A DNA stretch of 64,000 nt from Palsa-1033 sp963735455 (lineage in GTDB: Bacteria > Chloroflexota > Limnocylindria > Limnocylindrales > CSP1-4): the NCBI GenBank assembly GCA_963735455.1, contig CAVTKZ010000003.1:248001-312000 (forward strand). The letters are read 5' to 3'. Positions within the stretch are counted from its first letter, which is position 1; each line of letters starts with the position of its first letter. The translations under genes were made by a program, and so were the position numbers. The notes beneath the pieces were generated by a model. That model was given only the letters and a program-made list of their open reading frames with translations, was not told where the DNA came from and made no database searches. Of this stretch, positions 17,230 to 27,340 are shown piece by piece.

Positions 17230-18126
17230 ATGACCACGAGCGGTCAAACGCCGACTGCGCAGCCCGCCGCGACCCGCCGTCGCGGTGGGCTCGCACGGCT
17301 CGTCCTCCTGCCCTTCGCCATCATCGTCGTCTTCTTCCTGGTCTTCCCGGCCCTTTCTCTGCTGTGGGGTAGCTTCCACGTTGGCGGGTCGGGTGCCATG
17401 ACGCTGGCCAACTACGACTACCTGAGCGGGGCGAACAAGTCGCTCCAGCCGTTCATCAACTCCTTCGTCATCTCCCTCGCCTCGATGATCAGTGGTGGGG
17501 TCCTTGGCCTGATCATCGCCCAAGCGCTCGTCTCATCGAAGAACCGCGTCCTGGAACAGCTCACGATCACGTTCAGCAGCGTCGCGGCAAACTTCGCCGG
17601 GGTCCCGCTCGCCTTCGCCTATGTCGCGATGATCGGCGTCAACGGGCTCCTCACCCGCTTCCTCAGCGGGCTGGGGGTCGATCTCTACGGCGCCGGCTTC
17701 AGCCTGTACACCTTAGCCGGGCTGACGGTCGTGTACACCTACTTCCAGGTCCCGCTGATGGTCCTGCTCATCCTGCCGGCCCTGCAGGCGATGCGCCGCG
17801 AGTGGCGCGAAGCATCGGACAATCTAGGCGGGAGCCGCTCGCGCTACGTTCGATCGGTCGCGATTCCTGTCCTGACCCCATCGCTGATTGCTTCACTCCT
17901 GCTGCTGTTCGCGAACTCGTTCGGGGCCTACGCTACGGCCTACGCCCTGACCACGGGCTTCATCTCCCTCGTGCCGATCGCGATTTCGAATGTGATCGCC
18001 GGCGACGTGACCTTCAATCCCGGTCAGGGCGACGCCCTCGCGATGGGCCTCGCGGTCGTCATGACCCTGTGCGTCGCCGGCCAGGCGATCCTCCAGCGGC
18101 GCGCCTCGCGCTGGCTGAATCGATGA
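17230..18126 (+). CDS. ABC transporter permease 1 (PotB/CysTW-like)
   Basis: Inner-membrane subunit of the importer, 298 aa, about six transmembrane helices. The first is LARLVLLPFAIIVVFFLVFP, and the cytoplasmic EAA-type loop is REWREASDNLGGSRSRYVRS before the last helices. ATG at 17230, 31 nt after the binding protein; the stop overlaps the next ATG (ATGA). Contains a rare TTA Leu codon (YTLAGL), consistent with a less GC-adapted segment. Substrate not deducible from sequence; polyamine, phosphonate and iron importers all use this fold. Confidence 0.85.
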   Translation: MTTSGQTPTAQPAATRRRGGLARLVLLPFAIIVVFFLVFPALSLLWGSFHVGGSGAMTLANYDYLSGANKSLQPFINSFVISLASMISGGVLGLIIAQALVSSKNRVLEQLTITFSSVAANFAGVPLAFAYVAMIGVNGLLTRFLSGLGVDLYGAGFSLYTLAGLTVVYTYFQVPLMVLLILPALQAMRREWREASDNLGGSRSRYVRSVAIPVLTPSLIASLLLLFANSFGAYATAYALTTGFISLVPIAISNVIAGDVTFNPGQGDALAMGLAVVMTLCVAGQAILQRRASRWLNR

Positions 18127-19007
18127 CGTCGCCGGCCCCGGGCGTCGGGGCGGAGTCTGGCCAGCAGGCGACCCAGACGATCAACGCCCAACAGGGCCGC
18201 CAGGCACCCCGCTCCCGTCCCGGGCGCTCGATCTTGCCGGCTGTGATCATTGTCGTGGCATTTCTCTACTACGTCCTGCCGCTGATCGCGACCGCCTCTT
18301 TTGCCCTGTCCGACGGGCGCCACTTCAGCTTTTCACCGCTGACAGATGCCCTTGGTGACCCAGCCTTCCACGACGCGATTTTCCTGAGCGCGGGGATCGC
18401 GGTTCTGACGACAATCGTCTCGATCGTCATCGTCGCCCCGACTTCCTACTTAGTCGTGCTCCGCTTCCGGCGGATCCGGACGCTGATGGACTTCGTCACG
18501 ATCCTGCCGTTCGTCATCCCACCGATCATCCTGACCCTCGGGCTGCGCCAGGTGTACGGCGCCGACTCGCCGCTGGGTGTCGACCTTGTCGATTCGCCGC
18601 TCCTCCTGGTCGGGGGCTACTTCGTCCTGTCGCTGCCCTTTACCTACCGGGCCGTAGACAACGCGATGCGGGCGATCGATGTGGTCCTCCTGACCGAGGC
18701 CTCCGAGAGCCTGGGGGCCGGCGGCTTGCGGACCTTCCGCTCGGTGATCCTGCCGGGCACCCTGCTCGGGATCATCTCGGCCGCGCTGCTGTGCTTCACG
18801 ACGGTGATGGGCGAGTTCACTCTCGCCTCACTCCTCGGCTACGCGACGTTCCCGGTCTTTCTCAACAACGTCTACGCGAGCGCGCCGCGGGAGGCGACCT
18901 CACTCGTCATCGTCAGCTTCATGATCACGTGGGCGGGTGTCATCGCCCTCGCCGTGGTCGGACGGCGGGCCGGGGGCGGCGCCACCGCCCTGCGCCGCGC
19001 GGCATGA
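18123..19007 (+). CDS. ABC transporter permease 2 (PotC-like)
   Basis: Second membrane subunit, 294 aa. After a 37-residue polar start come six predicted helices (ILPAVIIVVAFLYYVLPLIA first) and the EAA loop LTEASESLGAGGLRTFRSVI. Translationally coupled to permease 1 by a four-base ATGA overlap; the ATPase follows after 28 nt with its own GGAGG. Together with permease 1 it forms the heterodimeric pore of the importer. Confidence 0.85.
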   Translation: MTSPAPGVGAESGQQATQTINAQQGRQAPRSRPGRSILPAVIIVVAFLYYVLPLIATASFALSDGRHFSFSPLTDALGDPAFHDAIFLSAGIAVLTTIVSIVIVAPTSYLVVLRFRRIRTLMDFVTILPFVIPPIILTLGLRQVYGADSPLGVDLVDSPLLLVGGYFVLSLPFTYRAVDNAMRAIDVVLLTEASESLGAGGLRTFRSVILPGTLLGIISAALLCFTTVMGEFTLASLLGYATFPVFLNNVYASAPREATSLVIVSFMITWAGVIALAVVGRRAGGGATALRRAA

Positions 19008-19035
19008 CCGGGTCGGAACCGGACAAGGAGGATTG

Positions 19036-20142
19036 ATGGCCCGCCTCGATCTTCACGGGATCACCAAGCGCTTCGGCACCCAGGTTGCCGTCCAGGATTT
19101 CGATCTGAGCATTGGCGATGGCGAACTCGTCTCCTTCCTCGGGCCATCTGGCTGCGGCAAGACGACCACGCTCCGGATCACCGCCGGATTCGAGTTCCCG
19201 GACTCGGGCAGCATCGTCGTCAATGGGCGAGACATCACTGCCTTGCCGGCCAACCAGCGTGGCATGGGCATGGTCTTCCAGGGCTACGCGCTGTTCCCGA
19301 ACATGAGTGCAGCCGACAACATCGAATACGGCCTCAAGGTCCGCAAGCAACCTACCGAGCAACGCCGCAAGCGGGTTGCGGAAATGCTGGAGCTGTTCGG
19401 GCTTAGTCATGTCGCGAAGAGCTACCCCAGCCAGCTGTCCGGAGGCCAGCAGCAGAGAACCGCGTTCGCCCGGGCGGTGGCGGTCGAACCGAACGTGCTG
19501 CTCCTCGATGAGCCGCTCTCGGCGGTCGATGCCAAAGTCAGAGAGGAGCTTCGGACGGAGATCCGACGGATGCAACTGCGGCTGGGCATCACCGCGATCC
19601 TCGTCACACACGACCAGGCGGAGGCGCTCTCAATCAGCGATCGGGTGGTCGTGATGAGCAAGGGACGGATCGAGGAGGTCGGCACCCCGTCGCAGATTTA
19701 CGCGGAGCCGAGGTCGGAGTTCACGGCCTCGTTCATTGGCGCCATGAATGAGTTCCCGGTCAGGATTGCATCACGCTCCGGTGGGTTGGTCGAACGCGAC
19801 GGGGTGCAGTTCGAAGCGCTCGGCGCGGCCGACCTCCCCGACGGCAGCGATGGACTCCTCCTAGTTCGGCCAGAGAGCCTTGAGCCCGTCGAGACCGGTG
19901 CTGTACCAGTTGGTCCGGTCATCCAGGGTCGAGTGGAGGTCCAGACCTTTCTCGGATCCCAGACCAGGCTCTTGGTCCGTGAGGGATCCGAGCCTGGCAG
20001 CAGCGTTCACGGGAGTCGTCTCGTCGCGGTCGATGTGTCGAGCGCCACGGCGGGCCGTTGGCCCCCCGGTGCGGAGATCGCCATCGCCATTCCGACACGG
20101 GCGGCGAGGGTCATTGCGGGGCGGACTCCAACGCCCAGCTGA
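19036..20142 (+). CDS. ABC transporter ATP-binding protein (PotA/FbpC-like)
   Basis: Energises the importer, 368 aa. Walker A is GPSGCGKTTTLRITAGFE, the Q-loop is MVFQGYALFPNMSAADN, the signature is LSGGQQQRTAFARAVA, Walker B is VLLLDEPLSAVDAKV and the switch His is in VTHDQAEALSISDRV. The C-terminal ~110 residues form a TOBE-type regulatory domain (LLVRPESLEPVE). ATG 19036 follows AAGGAGGAT. Longer in-frame starts upstream overlap the permease and lack a ribosome site. Last gene of the operon. Confidence 0.9.
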   Translation: MARLDLHGITKRFGTQVAVQDFDLSIGDGELVSFLGPSGCGKTTTLRITAGFEFPDSGSIVVNGRDITALPANQRGMGMVFQGYALFPNMSAADNIEYGLKVRKQPTEQRRKRVAEMLELFGLSHVAKSYPSQLSGGQQQRTAFARAVAVEPNVLLLDEPLSAVDAKVREELRTEIRRMQLRLGITAILVTHDQAEALSISDRVVVMSKGRIEEVGTPSQIYAEPRSEFTASFIGAMNEFPVRIASRSGGLVERDGVQFEALGAADLPDGSDGLLLVRPESLEPVETGAVPVGPVIQGRVEVQTFLGSQTRLLVREGSEPGSSVHGSRLVAVDVSSATAGRWPPGAEIAIAIPTRAARVIAGRTPTPS

Positions 20143-20244
20143 GCTGCAGCTGTCGGTGGCGGCGGGTAACGGTCTGTGCGATAGCCGAAGTAGCAGCAAC
20201 TTCCCGGCAGGCCCGTCGGTACGCGGTGCGGATTGCCTCAAGAG

Positions 20245-21441
20245 CTACTTGAACGTCACGCCGACAACGGCCTGCCACTGGCCAAGGATGAGGGTCCTGG
20301 CGGCCGCCAATTCGTCCGTCGTTGGAAACTCTGCGCCGGTTGGGTCGGGTAGCTTCGCCGCAATTCGGGCATCGATCGCCGAGCGCGCCTTGAGATCGGC
20401 ATAGCGGGTCGTGTAGCAGTAGCCCTCCAGCCAGAGGTTCTGGCCGGCGTCGGAGAAGAGGTACTCCTCCCAGAGCTTGGCCGCATTTGGGTGCGGGGCG
20501 AAGGCACTGATCGCCTGGGCGTAGTTCTCGCCCAACCGGCCGGAGGTCGGGATCACGACCTGAATAGGCGGACCGGCCCTGGCCGATTCGACGTCGCGAT
20601 CGGCGAGCGTCATGTAGGACCAGCCAACGACGATCGGAGTCTGACCCGAGGCGACACTCGCCGACGTTGCGACCGCGTGGACCAGATTGCCCTCGTCATC
20701 GAGCTTCTTGAAGTAATCGAGTCCGGGTTGTGCGTTATCAAGCGAGCCGCCATTGGAGAGCGCCGCCCCATAGACCGACTGAAGTCCCGCGTCGGAGCTG
20801 AGCGGATTGCCGGCCAGGGCAACCTTGTTCCTGTAGTCGGGCTTGAGCAGGTCCTGCCAATCCGCTGGGACGTTCGTGATGACCTTCGTATTGACCTCGA
20901 ACGATAGGATGCTGTAGTAGTCGCCGTACCAATAGCCGTCGGGATCCTTGTCCTGCGGATCGATTGACCCCCAGGAGAGAACCTTGTAGGGCTGGAGCAG
21001 GCCCTGCTGCTTGGCCTGGGCTGCGGCTCCCACGCCGACGTCGATGACGTCGGGAGCGTCAGGGCCGGGGCTGGCCTTGTTTGACGCGATCGCCTGGAGT
21101 TCGTCGGCTGACACCCCGTTCGGATTGATCGACCTGACGACGAGCCCGTACTTGGCCTCGAAACCATTGATCAACGCCCCGTAGTTGCACCAGCTATTGG
21201 GCAATGCAATGACGTCCAGGGTGCCTTCGGCCTGGGCAGCCGCCACAAGCTCGGCGACCGCGTCGCCGGCCGATGGCAGCCCGGACGGTACGTTCGTCGA
21301 GGCCCCAGGAGACGCGATCGCTGGGGGGGACAGGACCGGCCCCGGCGAGATGGTCGCCGCGTTCGGCGAGCACGCCACAAGTGTCATGACGGCGGCCATC
21401 ATCGAGCCCGCAAGACGGAAGAGCGAACGCCCAGAGCGCAC
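20245..21441 (-). CDS. Second substrate-binding lipoprotein, related to the 15996 protein
   Basis: Solute-binding lipoprotein of the same PotD-like superfamily, 398 aa, starting at GTG 21441 after an AGGAAGTGGAG ribosome site. The lipobox is TLVAC, and a Pro/Ser-rich linker precedes the domain. It shares blocks with the 15996 protein in the same order (AEGTL, D-x-DVGxGAxAxAKxxGL, KDPDGxW, PHPNAAKLW, LEGYxxxxRYADL), so the two are paralogues. It is transcribed towards the ABC operon and has no transporter of its own, so it probably feeds the same importer, perhaps with a different ligand. Its composition resembles the ABC operon rather than the flanking genes. Confidence 0.82.
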   Translation of the reverse strand: MRSGRSLFRLAGSMMAAVMTLVACSPNAATISPGPVLSPPAIASPGASTNVPSGLPSAGDAVAELVAAAQAEGTLDVIALPNSWCNYGALINGFEAKYGLVVRSINPNGVSADELQAIASNKASPGPDAPDVIDVGVGAAAQAKQQGLLQPYKVLSWGSIDPQDKDPDGYWYGDYYSILSFEVNTKVITNVPADWQDLLKPDYRNKVALAGNPLSSDAGLQSVYGAALSNGGSLDNAQPGLDYFKKLDDEGNLVHAVATSASVASGQTPIVVGWSYMTLADRDVESARAGPPIQVVIPTSGRLGENYAQAISAFAPHPNAAKLWEEYLFSDAGQNLWLEGYCYTTRYADLKARSAIDARIAAKLPDPTGAEFPTTDELAAARTLILGQWQAVVGVTFK

Positions 21442-21526
21442 AGCGGTTCTCCACTTCCTTCGGGTTCGTGCGCAGGGTATCAGTTAACCCCGTGCCGGCG
21501 TTGTGGCACCTGGATGCAGGGCGTCG

Positions 21527-21556
21527 TTGACGGTCCAGCGGGGGTCGGGCTACAGT
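21527..21556 (+). promoter_or_regulatory. Promoter of rrf2-sufC-sufS
   Basis: -35 TTGACG (21527-21532), 18-base spacer, -10 TACAGT (21551-21556). Transcription would start near 21563, inside the palindrome at 21561-21578. Confidence 0.6.
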
Positions 21557-21560
21557 AATC

Positions 21561-21578
21561 CCGACAGAATTCGGTCGG
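21561..21578. promoter_or_regulatory. Putative Rrf2 operator, palindrome CCGACAGAATTCGGTCGG
   Basis: Eighteen-base inverted repeat centred on GAATTC with one mismatched pair. It lies immediately downstream of the -10 box and about 54 nt before the rrf2 start. Position and symmetry fit autoregulation by the Rrf2 protein encoded next. The following bases repeat TCGGAATTCGAG, a string partly shared with the sufU promoter region near 29050. Confidence 0.5.
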
Positions 21579-21631
21579 AATTCGAGGAGCCAGCCCTGAC
21601 CAGCCGCAACCAGTTCCATGGCAGTGGTGCC

Positions 21632-22099
21632 GTGTCCTTCAGCACGAAGGGCGAATACGGCGTGCGGCTGATGGTCCAGCTCGGCCGGCGCTACGGCGGC
21701 GGCCCCTCGAGCCTGGCCGAGATCGCGGCCGAGGAGGACCTGCCCCGGCCGTACCTCGAGCAGCTCGTGATGAGCCTGCGCGACGCGGACCTGGTCATCA
21801 GCACCCGCGGCTCGCACGGCGGCTACGAGCTGTCCCGGCCGCCCGAGGCCATCCCGATGATCGCCGTCTTGCGCGCGCTCGAAGGCCCGATCGCGCCGAT
21901 GATCTGCGCCACCGACGAGTCGGCCGCGGCCCATGAGCCGACCTGCGACCGGACGGCGCGCTGCACCGTCAACTTCCTGTGGATCCGGATCCGCGACGCG
22001 ATCAGCACCACCCTCGAGGGGATGACCCTGGCCGATCTCGTGCCCGAGCGACTGCCACCCATCCAGCCCGTCAGCCTCCAGGAGTCCCGCCGAACGTGA
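21632..22099 (+). CDS. Rrf2-family Fe-S-responsive transcriptional regulator (SufR/IscR-like)
   Basis: Winged-helix regulator that senses Fe-S cluster status, 155 aa. GTG 21632 opens with SFSTKGEYGVRLMVQLG, the normal Rrf2 beginning; longer in-frame starts lie across the promoter/operator. The recognition helix region is YLEQLVMSLRDADLVISTRG, followed by the wing SHGGYELSRPPE. Three cysteines at about 92, 105 and 111 match the position of the IscR cluster ligands (92, 98, 104) with wider spacing, so cluster binding is likely. The stop overlaps the sufC GTG by four bases. Expected to repress this operon when clusters are plentiful. Confidence 0.85.
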   Translation: MSFSTKGEYGVRLMVQLGRRYGGGPSSLAEIAAEEDLPRPYLEQLVMSLRDADLVISTRGSHGGYELSRPPEAIPMIAVLRALEGPIAPMICATDESAAAHEPTCDRTARCTVNFLWIRIRDAISTTLEGMTLADLVPERLPPIQPVSLQESRRT

Positions 22100-22962
22100 C
22101 CACCGCCGACCAGCTCATCATCCGCGGCCTGCGCGTGGCGCCGATCGGCGCCCCCGAGCACGAGATCCTGCAGGGCATCGACCTGACCGTGGGGCCCGGT
22201 GAGGTCCACGCGATCATGGGCCCCAATGGCTCGGGCAAGACCACCCTGGCCTACGCCTTGATGGGCCACCCGGCCTACATCGTCACCGGCGGCGAGGTGA
22301 CGTGGAAGGGCCACAACCTGCTCAAGCTGTCGGCCGACAAGCGTGCCCGGCTGGGGATGTTCCTGGCCTTCCAGTACCCCACCGCCATCCCCGGCCTGTC
22401 GGTCGCCAGCTTCATCCGCTCGGCGCTCAACGCCAAGCGGGCCGGGCTCGTCCCGGATCCCAGCATCGATCCGACCGACGCGATCCGGGGCGGCATCTCG
22501 ATGGGCGACTTCCGACGCAAGATGCGCGAGAAGATGGCCCTCCTCAAAGTCGACGAGACGTTCGCCAGCCGCTATGTCAACGAGGGCTTCTCGGGTGGCG
22601 AGAAGAAGCGCCTGGAGATGCTCCAGATGGCGGTCCTCGAGCCCGAGATGGCAATCCTCGACGAGACCGATTCGGGCCTCGACATCGACGCCCTGCGAAT
22701 CGTGGCCGAAGGCGTCAACGCGATGCTCAACCCGGCGATGGGCGTCCTGTTGATCACCCACTACCAACGCCTGCTCAACTACATCAAGCCCGACGTGGTC
22801 CATGTCCTGGCCCTCGGCCGGATCGTCAAGACCGGTGGCCGCGACCTGGCCCTGCGCCTCGAGGACGAGGGCTACGGCCCGATCCTGCGCGAGGAGGGCC
22901 TCGAGCTCGACGTGCCCGACGAGGCGCTCCTGGTGGCCGAGCCGGCCGAGGCCGTCCGCTAG
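22096..22962 (+). CDS. sufC: SufC Fe-S assembly ATPase
   Basis: ABC-type ATPase of the SUF scaffold, normally bound to SufB/SufD. GTG 22096 overlaps the rrf2 stop. Walker A GPNGSGKTT lies at about 42-50. The SufC-type long insert is present (FLAFQYPTAIPGLSVASFIR), then the signature FSGGEKKRLEMLQMA, Walker B MAILDETDSGLDID and the H-loop LLITHYQRLLNYIKPD. Length 288 aa is slightly above the usual ~250 because of an insert after SFIR. No sufB or sufD is next to it, which is unusual; they must lie elsewhere. The cysteine desulfurase follows after 14 nt. Confidence 0.92.
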   Translation: MTTADQLIIRGLRVAPIGAPEHEILQGIDLTVGPGEVHAIMGPNGSGKTTLAYALMGHPAYIVTGGEVTWKGHNLLKLSADKRARLGMFLAFQYPTAIPGLSVASFIRSALNAKRAGLVPDPSIDPTDAIRGGISMGDFRRKMREKMALLKVDETFASRYVNEGFSGGEKKRLEMLQMAVLEPEMAILDETDSGLDIDALRIVAEGVNAMLNPAMGVLLITHYQRLLNYIKPDVVHVLALGRIVKTGGRDLALRLEDEGYGPILREEGLELDVPDEALLVAEPAEAVR

Positions 22963-22976
22963 CCGGGCGCCGAACG

Positions 22977-24251
<1,275 letters not shown>

Positions 24252-25510
24252 CCCAGGCCTGATCGGCCAGGTAGTTCGTGATCGTCAGGTGGGTGGCGAG
24301 GCGGTCGTTGCGGGACTTGATCGTCCACATGTAGGTCTTGGCCGCTTCGACGACGTTCCAGCGATCGGCAGAGTACAGCGCCCGGATCGCCGGGCCGTCC
24401 TTGATGACGACCATCACCTTGGCGAGAAGCGTGCTCAGGACGGCCTCTAGCCGGACCTGGTCGGCGCCGCCGAACGCGCGGTTGTCGTAGGCGCTGAAGT
24501 CGCTGTCGTAGGGCGGGTCGACGAAGACGAAATCGTCACTCGTCGGCGCGGCCGCCGCCAGGAACGGTTCGAAGTCCACGCTGTGGAACTCCGTCGCGGC
24601 GAGGCGGGCCAGCATCGCCGGGCTGAACAGCAGGCGAACCTTGTCGCTCAGCGGCTTGCGGTTGTAGCTGATCCCGCCGTAGGGCACGTTGAACTCGTCG
24701 TGCCGGTTGAACCTGAACATCGACGCGTACGAGTATTCGCGCAGGAACAGGAAGTCGGCGGCCCGGGTTGGGTCCCAGCGGCCGGCGACCCGGGCGGCGT
24801 TGTAGCGGGCCCGGACCGCCATGTACACGGACGCGCGGATCGCGCCCTCGACATTGGCCAGCAGGTCCTCGGCGGAGAGCCTCCCGCGGCGGGCCTCGAG
24901 CCGCCGGACCCGGGCGAACTTTGCCTGGAGCTCGGTGCCGATCCGCTCCTCGAACGCGGCGGCCAGGCCCGGCCCCGCCGGGGCCAGGACACGCCGGAGC
25001 ACCTGACCATGGTTGGCCAGCGCGACCGCTCCGACGTCCTCGGCCGAGCGCTCCGCCAGCGCGAGCTCGGCGTACAGGCCATCGAGGCGAGCCAGCCCGT
25101 CCCATCCTTCGGCGAGCCCGTCGATCGCGAGGCGAAAGGCCGGGTCGCCCGAGGTCGCCGAGGTGTACAGCTCGACCAGGTCGCGGCAGGCGTCATTGGC
25201 CTGCGCCGGCACCTCCGCCGGGACGGCCAGCAGGACTGAGCCACCGCCCACGAACGGGTCGATGAACCGGCCGCCGAGCGCCGGCGCGGCGGCCGCGATC
25301 GAGGCCAGCTCGAGGGTCTTGCCGCCCGGCCACTTCAGGAACGGCACGACAACGGGATTCGCGCCGATCCGGGCCGCGGCCGTCATGGCCGGCGCCCCGG
25401 ATCGTGCGATCACCGTGCTGCCCGCCATGCGGGCAGTCTGGCATGGCCCGAAATCAGGGCGCGACGCGTTGCCAGTTCGGACGTTCAACCTGGGCCGGGC
25501 CGGCCGTCGC

Positions 25511-26161
25511 CTATGGGGCGAACTGACAGCTCCACGTGCCGGTGAGGTGGACCGTCGACCCGCCGCTCGTAGGCTGGCCGAGCGCCTCCTGGACGAGGTG
25601 AGCGTCGACCTGGCCCGATCCGCCGCTGTCCGTAACGGTCGTCGTCAGGGTGCCGGTCGCGTTGGGATTAGCCACCCGGAGCGGCGTCGCCCAGAAGATT
25701 CTTGGATCCGGCCCGGTCCCGCTCGGATTGCTCTGGATCGAGACGCCCGGCCCGCCGACCGTCTTGAGATCGTACGTGCCGCTGGCCAATTCGAACCCAC
25801 CGACGTCGACCGAGTAGGTCACTCCGGCGATGGTGCCCGTGAACGTGAATTCGGTGGGCGTGTCCTGCCCGGAGCCCTTCCTGCAATCGCTCGACGTCAC
25901 GCTCATGGCTCCGCTGATCCCATCGCTCACGTTGAACGTCGTCGAACCGCCACCGCCACCCGGCGCCGAGCTTGTACCTGGCGCCGGTGTCGACCCACCG
26001 CCGGCCGGAGCGCTCGTCGTGGTCGCGCCAGCGCAGGCGCTGAACAGCAGGCCGAGCGCGGCGACGATCGCGATCGAGCGGCCGATTCGAGACCTGACCG
26101 GGTGTGCAACTCGAGCCCTCCTACAGCCGTCAGATTGCGCCGTCCGCCCCGTGCGGATCAT
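25511..26161 (-). CDS. Putative secreted lipoprotein with Gly/Ser/Pro linker
   Basis: Extracytoplasmic lipoprotein of unknown function. Signal region IAIVAALGLLFSACAG with lipobox FSAC, then a low-complexity linker (SAPAGGGSTPAPGTSSAPG). A beta-rich domain follows whose sequence alternates polar and hydrophobic residues (TPTEFTFTGTIAGVTYSVDV, GTLTTTVTDSGGSGQVDAHL) and ends in GTWSCQF; its two cysteines could form one disulfide. The start is uncertain: ATGs at 26218, 26191 and 26161 all give an over-long signal region, and the shortest is listed. Recalls small lipid-anchored LpqH-like antigens in layout only. Confidence 0.55.
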   Translation of the reverse strand: MIRTGRTAQSDGCRRARVAHPVRSRIGRSIAIVAALGLLFSACAGATTTSAPAGGGSTPAPGTSSAPGGGGGSTTFNVSDGISGAMSVTSSDCRKGSGQDTPTEFTFTGTIAGVTYSVDVGGFELASGTYDLKTVGGPGVSIQSNPSGTGPDPRIFWATPLRVANPNATGTLTTTVTDSGGSGQVDAHLVQEALGQPTSGGSTVHLTGTWSCQFAP

Positions 26162-26240
26162 CGTAGCCCCGGGGACCGGCCGCTCGGGCATTGAACCGAG
26201 GGACTGCGCTGGACACATGCCCGCGGCCGGCCCTCGACGA

Positions 26241-26338
26241 ATCTCCCCGGGCGATCAAAACCGCGTCGTGGCCCAACATGCAGGCCTCTTGACCCGCGAT
26301 TCCCGGCAAACGATCTCCTCCGGCGATCAAGATCCGCG
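26241..26338. repeat. Imperfect direct repeat, 72-bp period, in a gene-free gap
   Basis: The gap 26162-26494 has no convincing gene. Two copies of about 25 bases start at 26241 and 26313 and share ATCTCC..CCGG.CGATCAA and CCGCG; a third, partial and inverted copy (CTTGATCGCGGG) lies near 26382. A short perfect inverted repeat, CGGAAG/CTTCCG, is at 26349-26361. These may be regulator sites for the divergent lipoprotein and ArsR genes. Confidence 0.4.
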
Positions 26339-26458
26339 AATTTGTCGACGGAAGTCTTCCGACGGCCGGCGAATCGGGGCACTTGATCGCGGGTGGCGAT
26401 ATCCGGCCGGGCAAATCTCGCAAGGCAATGGGCCCACCGCGCCGGATCGTGCCCCGGC

Positions 26459-26488
26459 TTGACAGGTGACCATTTGGTCACCTATAGT
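26459..26488 (+). promoter_or_regulatory. ArsR-type promoter: operator lies between -35 and -10
   Basis: -35 TTGACA (26459-26464), 18-base spacer, -10 TATAGT (26483-26488), ATG at 26495. The spacer is filled by AGGTGACCATTTGGTCACCT (26464-26483), a perfect inverted repeat with nine-base arms and a two-base centre. The -10 ends six bases before the ATG, so the transcript should be leaderless. Repressor binding here would block polymerase directly. Confidence 0.75.
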
Positions 26489-26494
26489 CGGGGC

Positions 26495-27314
26495 ATGGAC
26501 GAGGTGTTCAAGGCGCTGGCCGATCCGACCCGGCGGAGCTTGCTCGACGAGCTCTTCCGCGAGGACGGCCAGACCCTGACCGCGCTCCAGGAGCGCTTCG
26601 AGATGACCCGCTTCGGGGTGATGAAGCACCTCAAGCGTGCTCGAGGAGGCGGGCCTCGTGGTCACCCGGCGGCGTGGCCGCGAAAAGCTCCACTTCCTCA
26701 ACCCGGTCCCGATCCGGCTGGTCCACGACCGCTGGGTGAGCAAGTACGCCGAGCCGTGGGCCGCCGGCCTGAGCGGCCTCAAGTCCGAATTGGAGACGAC
26801 GATGGAGAAGGTCTTCGAGATCTACATCAAGACCACGCCCGAGCGGCTGTGGCAGGCGATCACCGACTCCGAGATCCGGAGCAAGTACCAGTTCGGCGGC
26901 CGGATCACCTCCGACTGGACGACCGGCTCGCGCTTCGAGATGGGCCACCCCAACGCGCCGACGCTGCTCGGCGAGGGCGTCAACCTCGAAGTCGATCCGC
27001 CCCGCAAGCTGGTCCAGAGCATGGTCGCCCTGTGGGGCGACGACGTGAAGAGCGAGGGCACCTCGCGGATCACCTGGGAGATCGAGCCGGTCGGCGACTC
27101 CTGCCGCCTGATCGTCACCCACGACCAGCTCCGCGAGGGCGCCAACGAGCAGCTCTATGGCGGCTGGCCGATGATCCTGTCGGGCCTGAAGACCTGGCTC
27201 GAGACCGGCGAGCTGCTGACCACGCCCGGCTCGCTGATGTACGCCTCGGCGCCCGGCGCAGCCGGCCAGGTCGCCAACCCGGAGCGCTTCGGCCCCGGAA
27301 TCCAGGACCGCTGA
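26495..27314 (+). CDS. ArsR-family HTH fused to SRPBCC (AHSA1) domain, one frame slip
   Basis: Two-domain protein. An ArsR winged helix (1-~95: VFKALADPTRRSLLDELF, MTRFGVMKHLK) runs directly into an AHSA1/SRPBCC ligand-binding domain (MEKVFEIYIKTTPERLWQAI onward). The frame breaks at about 26636, where one extra C splits HLK from VLEEAGLVVTRRRGREKLHF, the normal ArsR wing; ignoring it gives one protein of about 272 aa. ArsR-SRPBCC pairs usually occur as two genes or as such fusions and repress their own promoter; the perfect operator upstream fits this. The ligand is unknown. The VOC gene follows after 26 nt. Confidence 0.8.
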
Positions 27315-27340
27315 AGCGGCCAGCCCAGAGGAGGTTTGAC

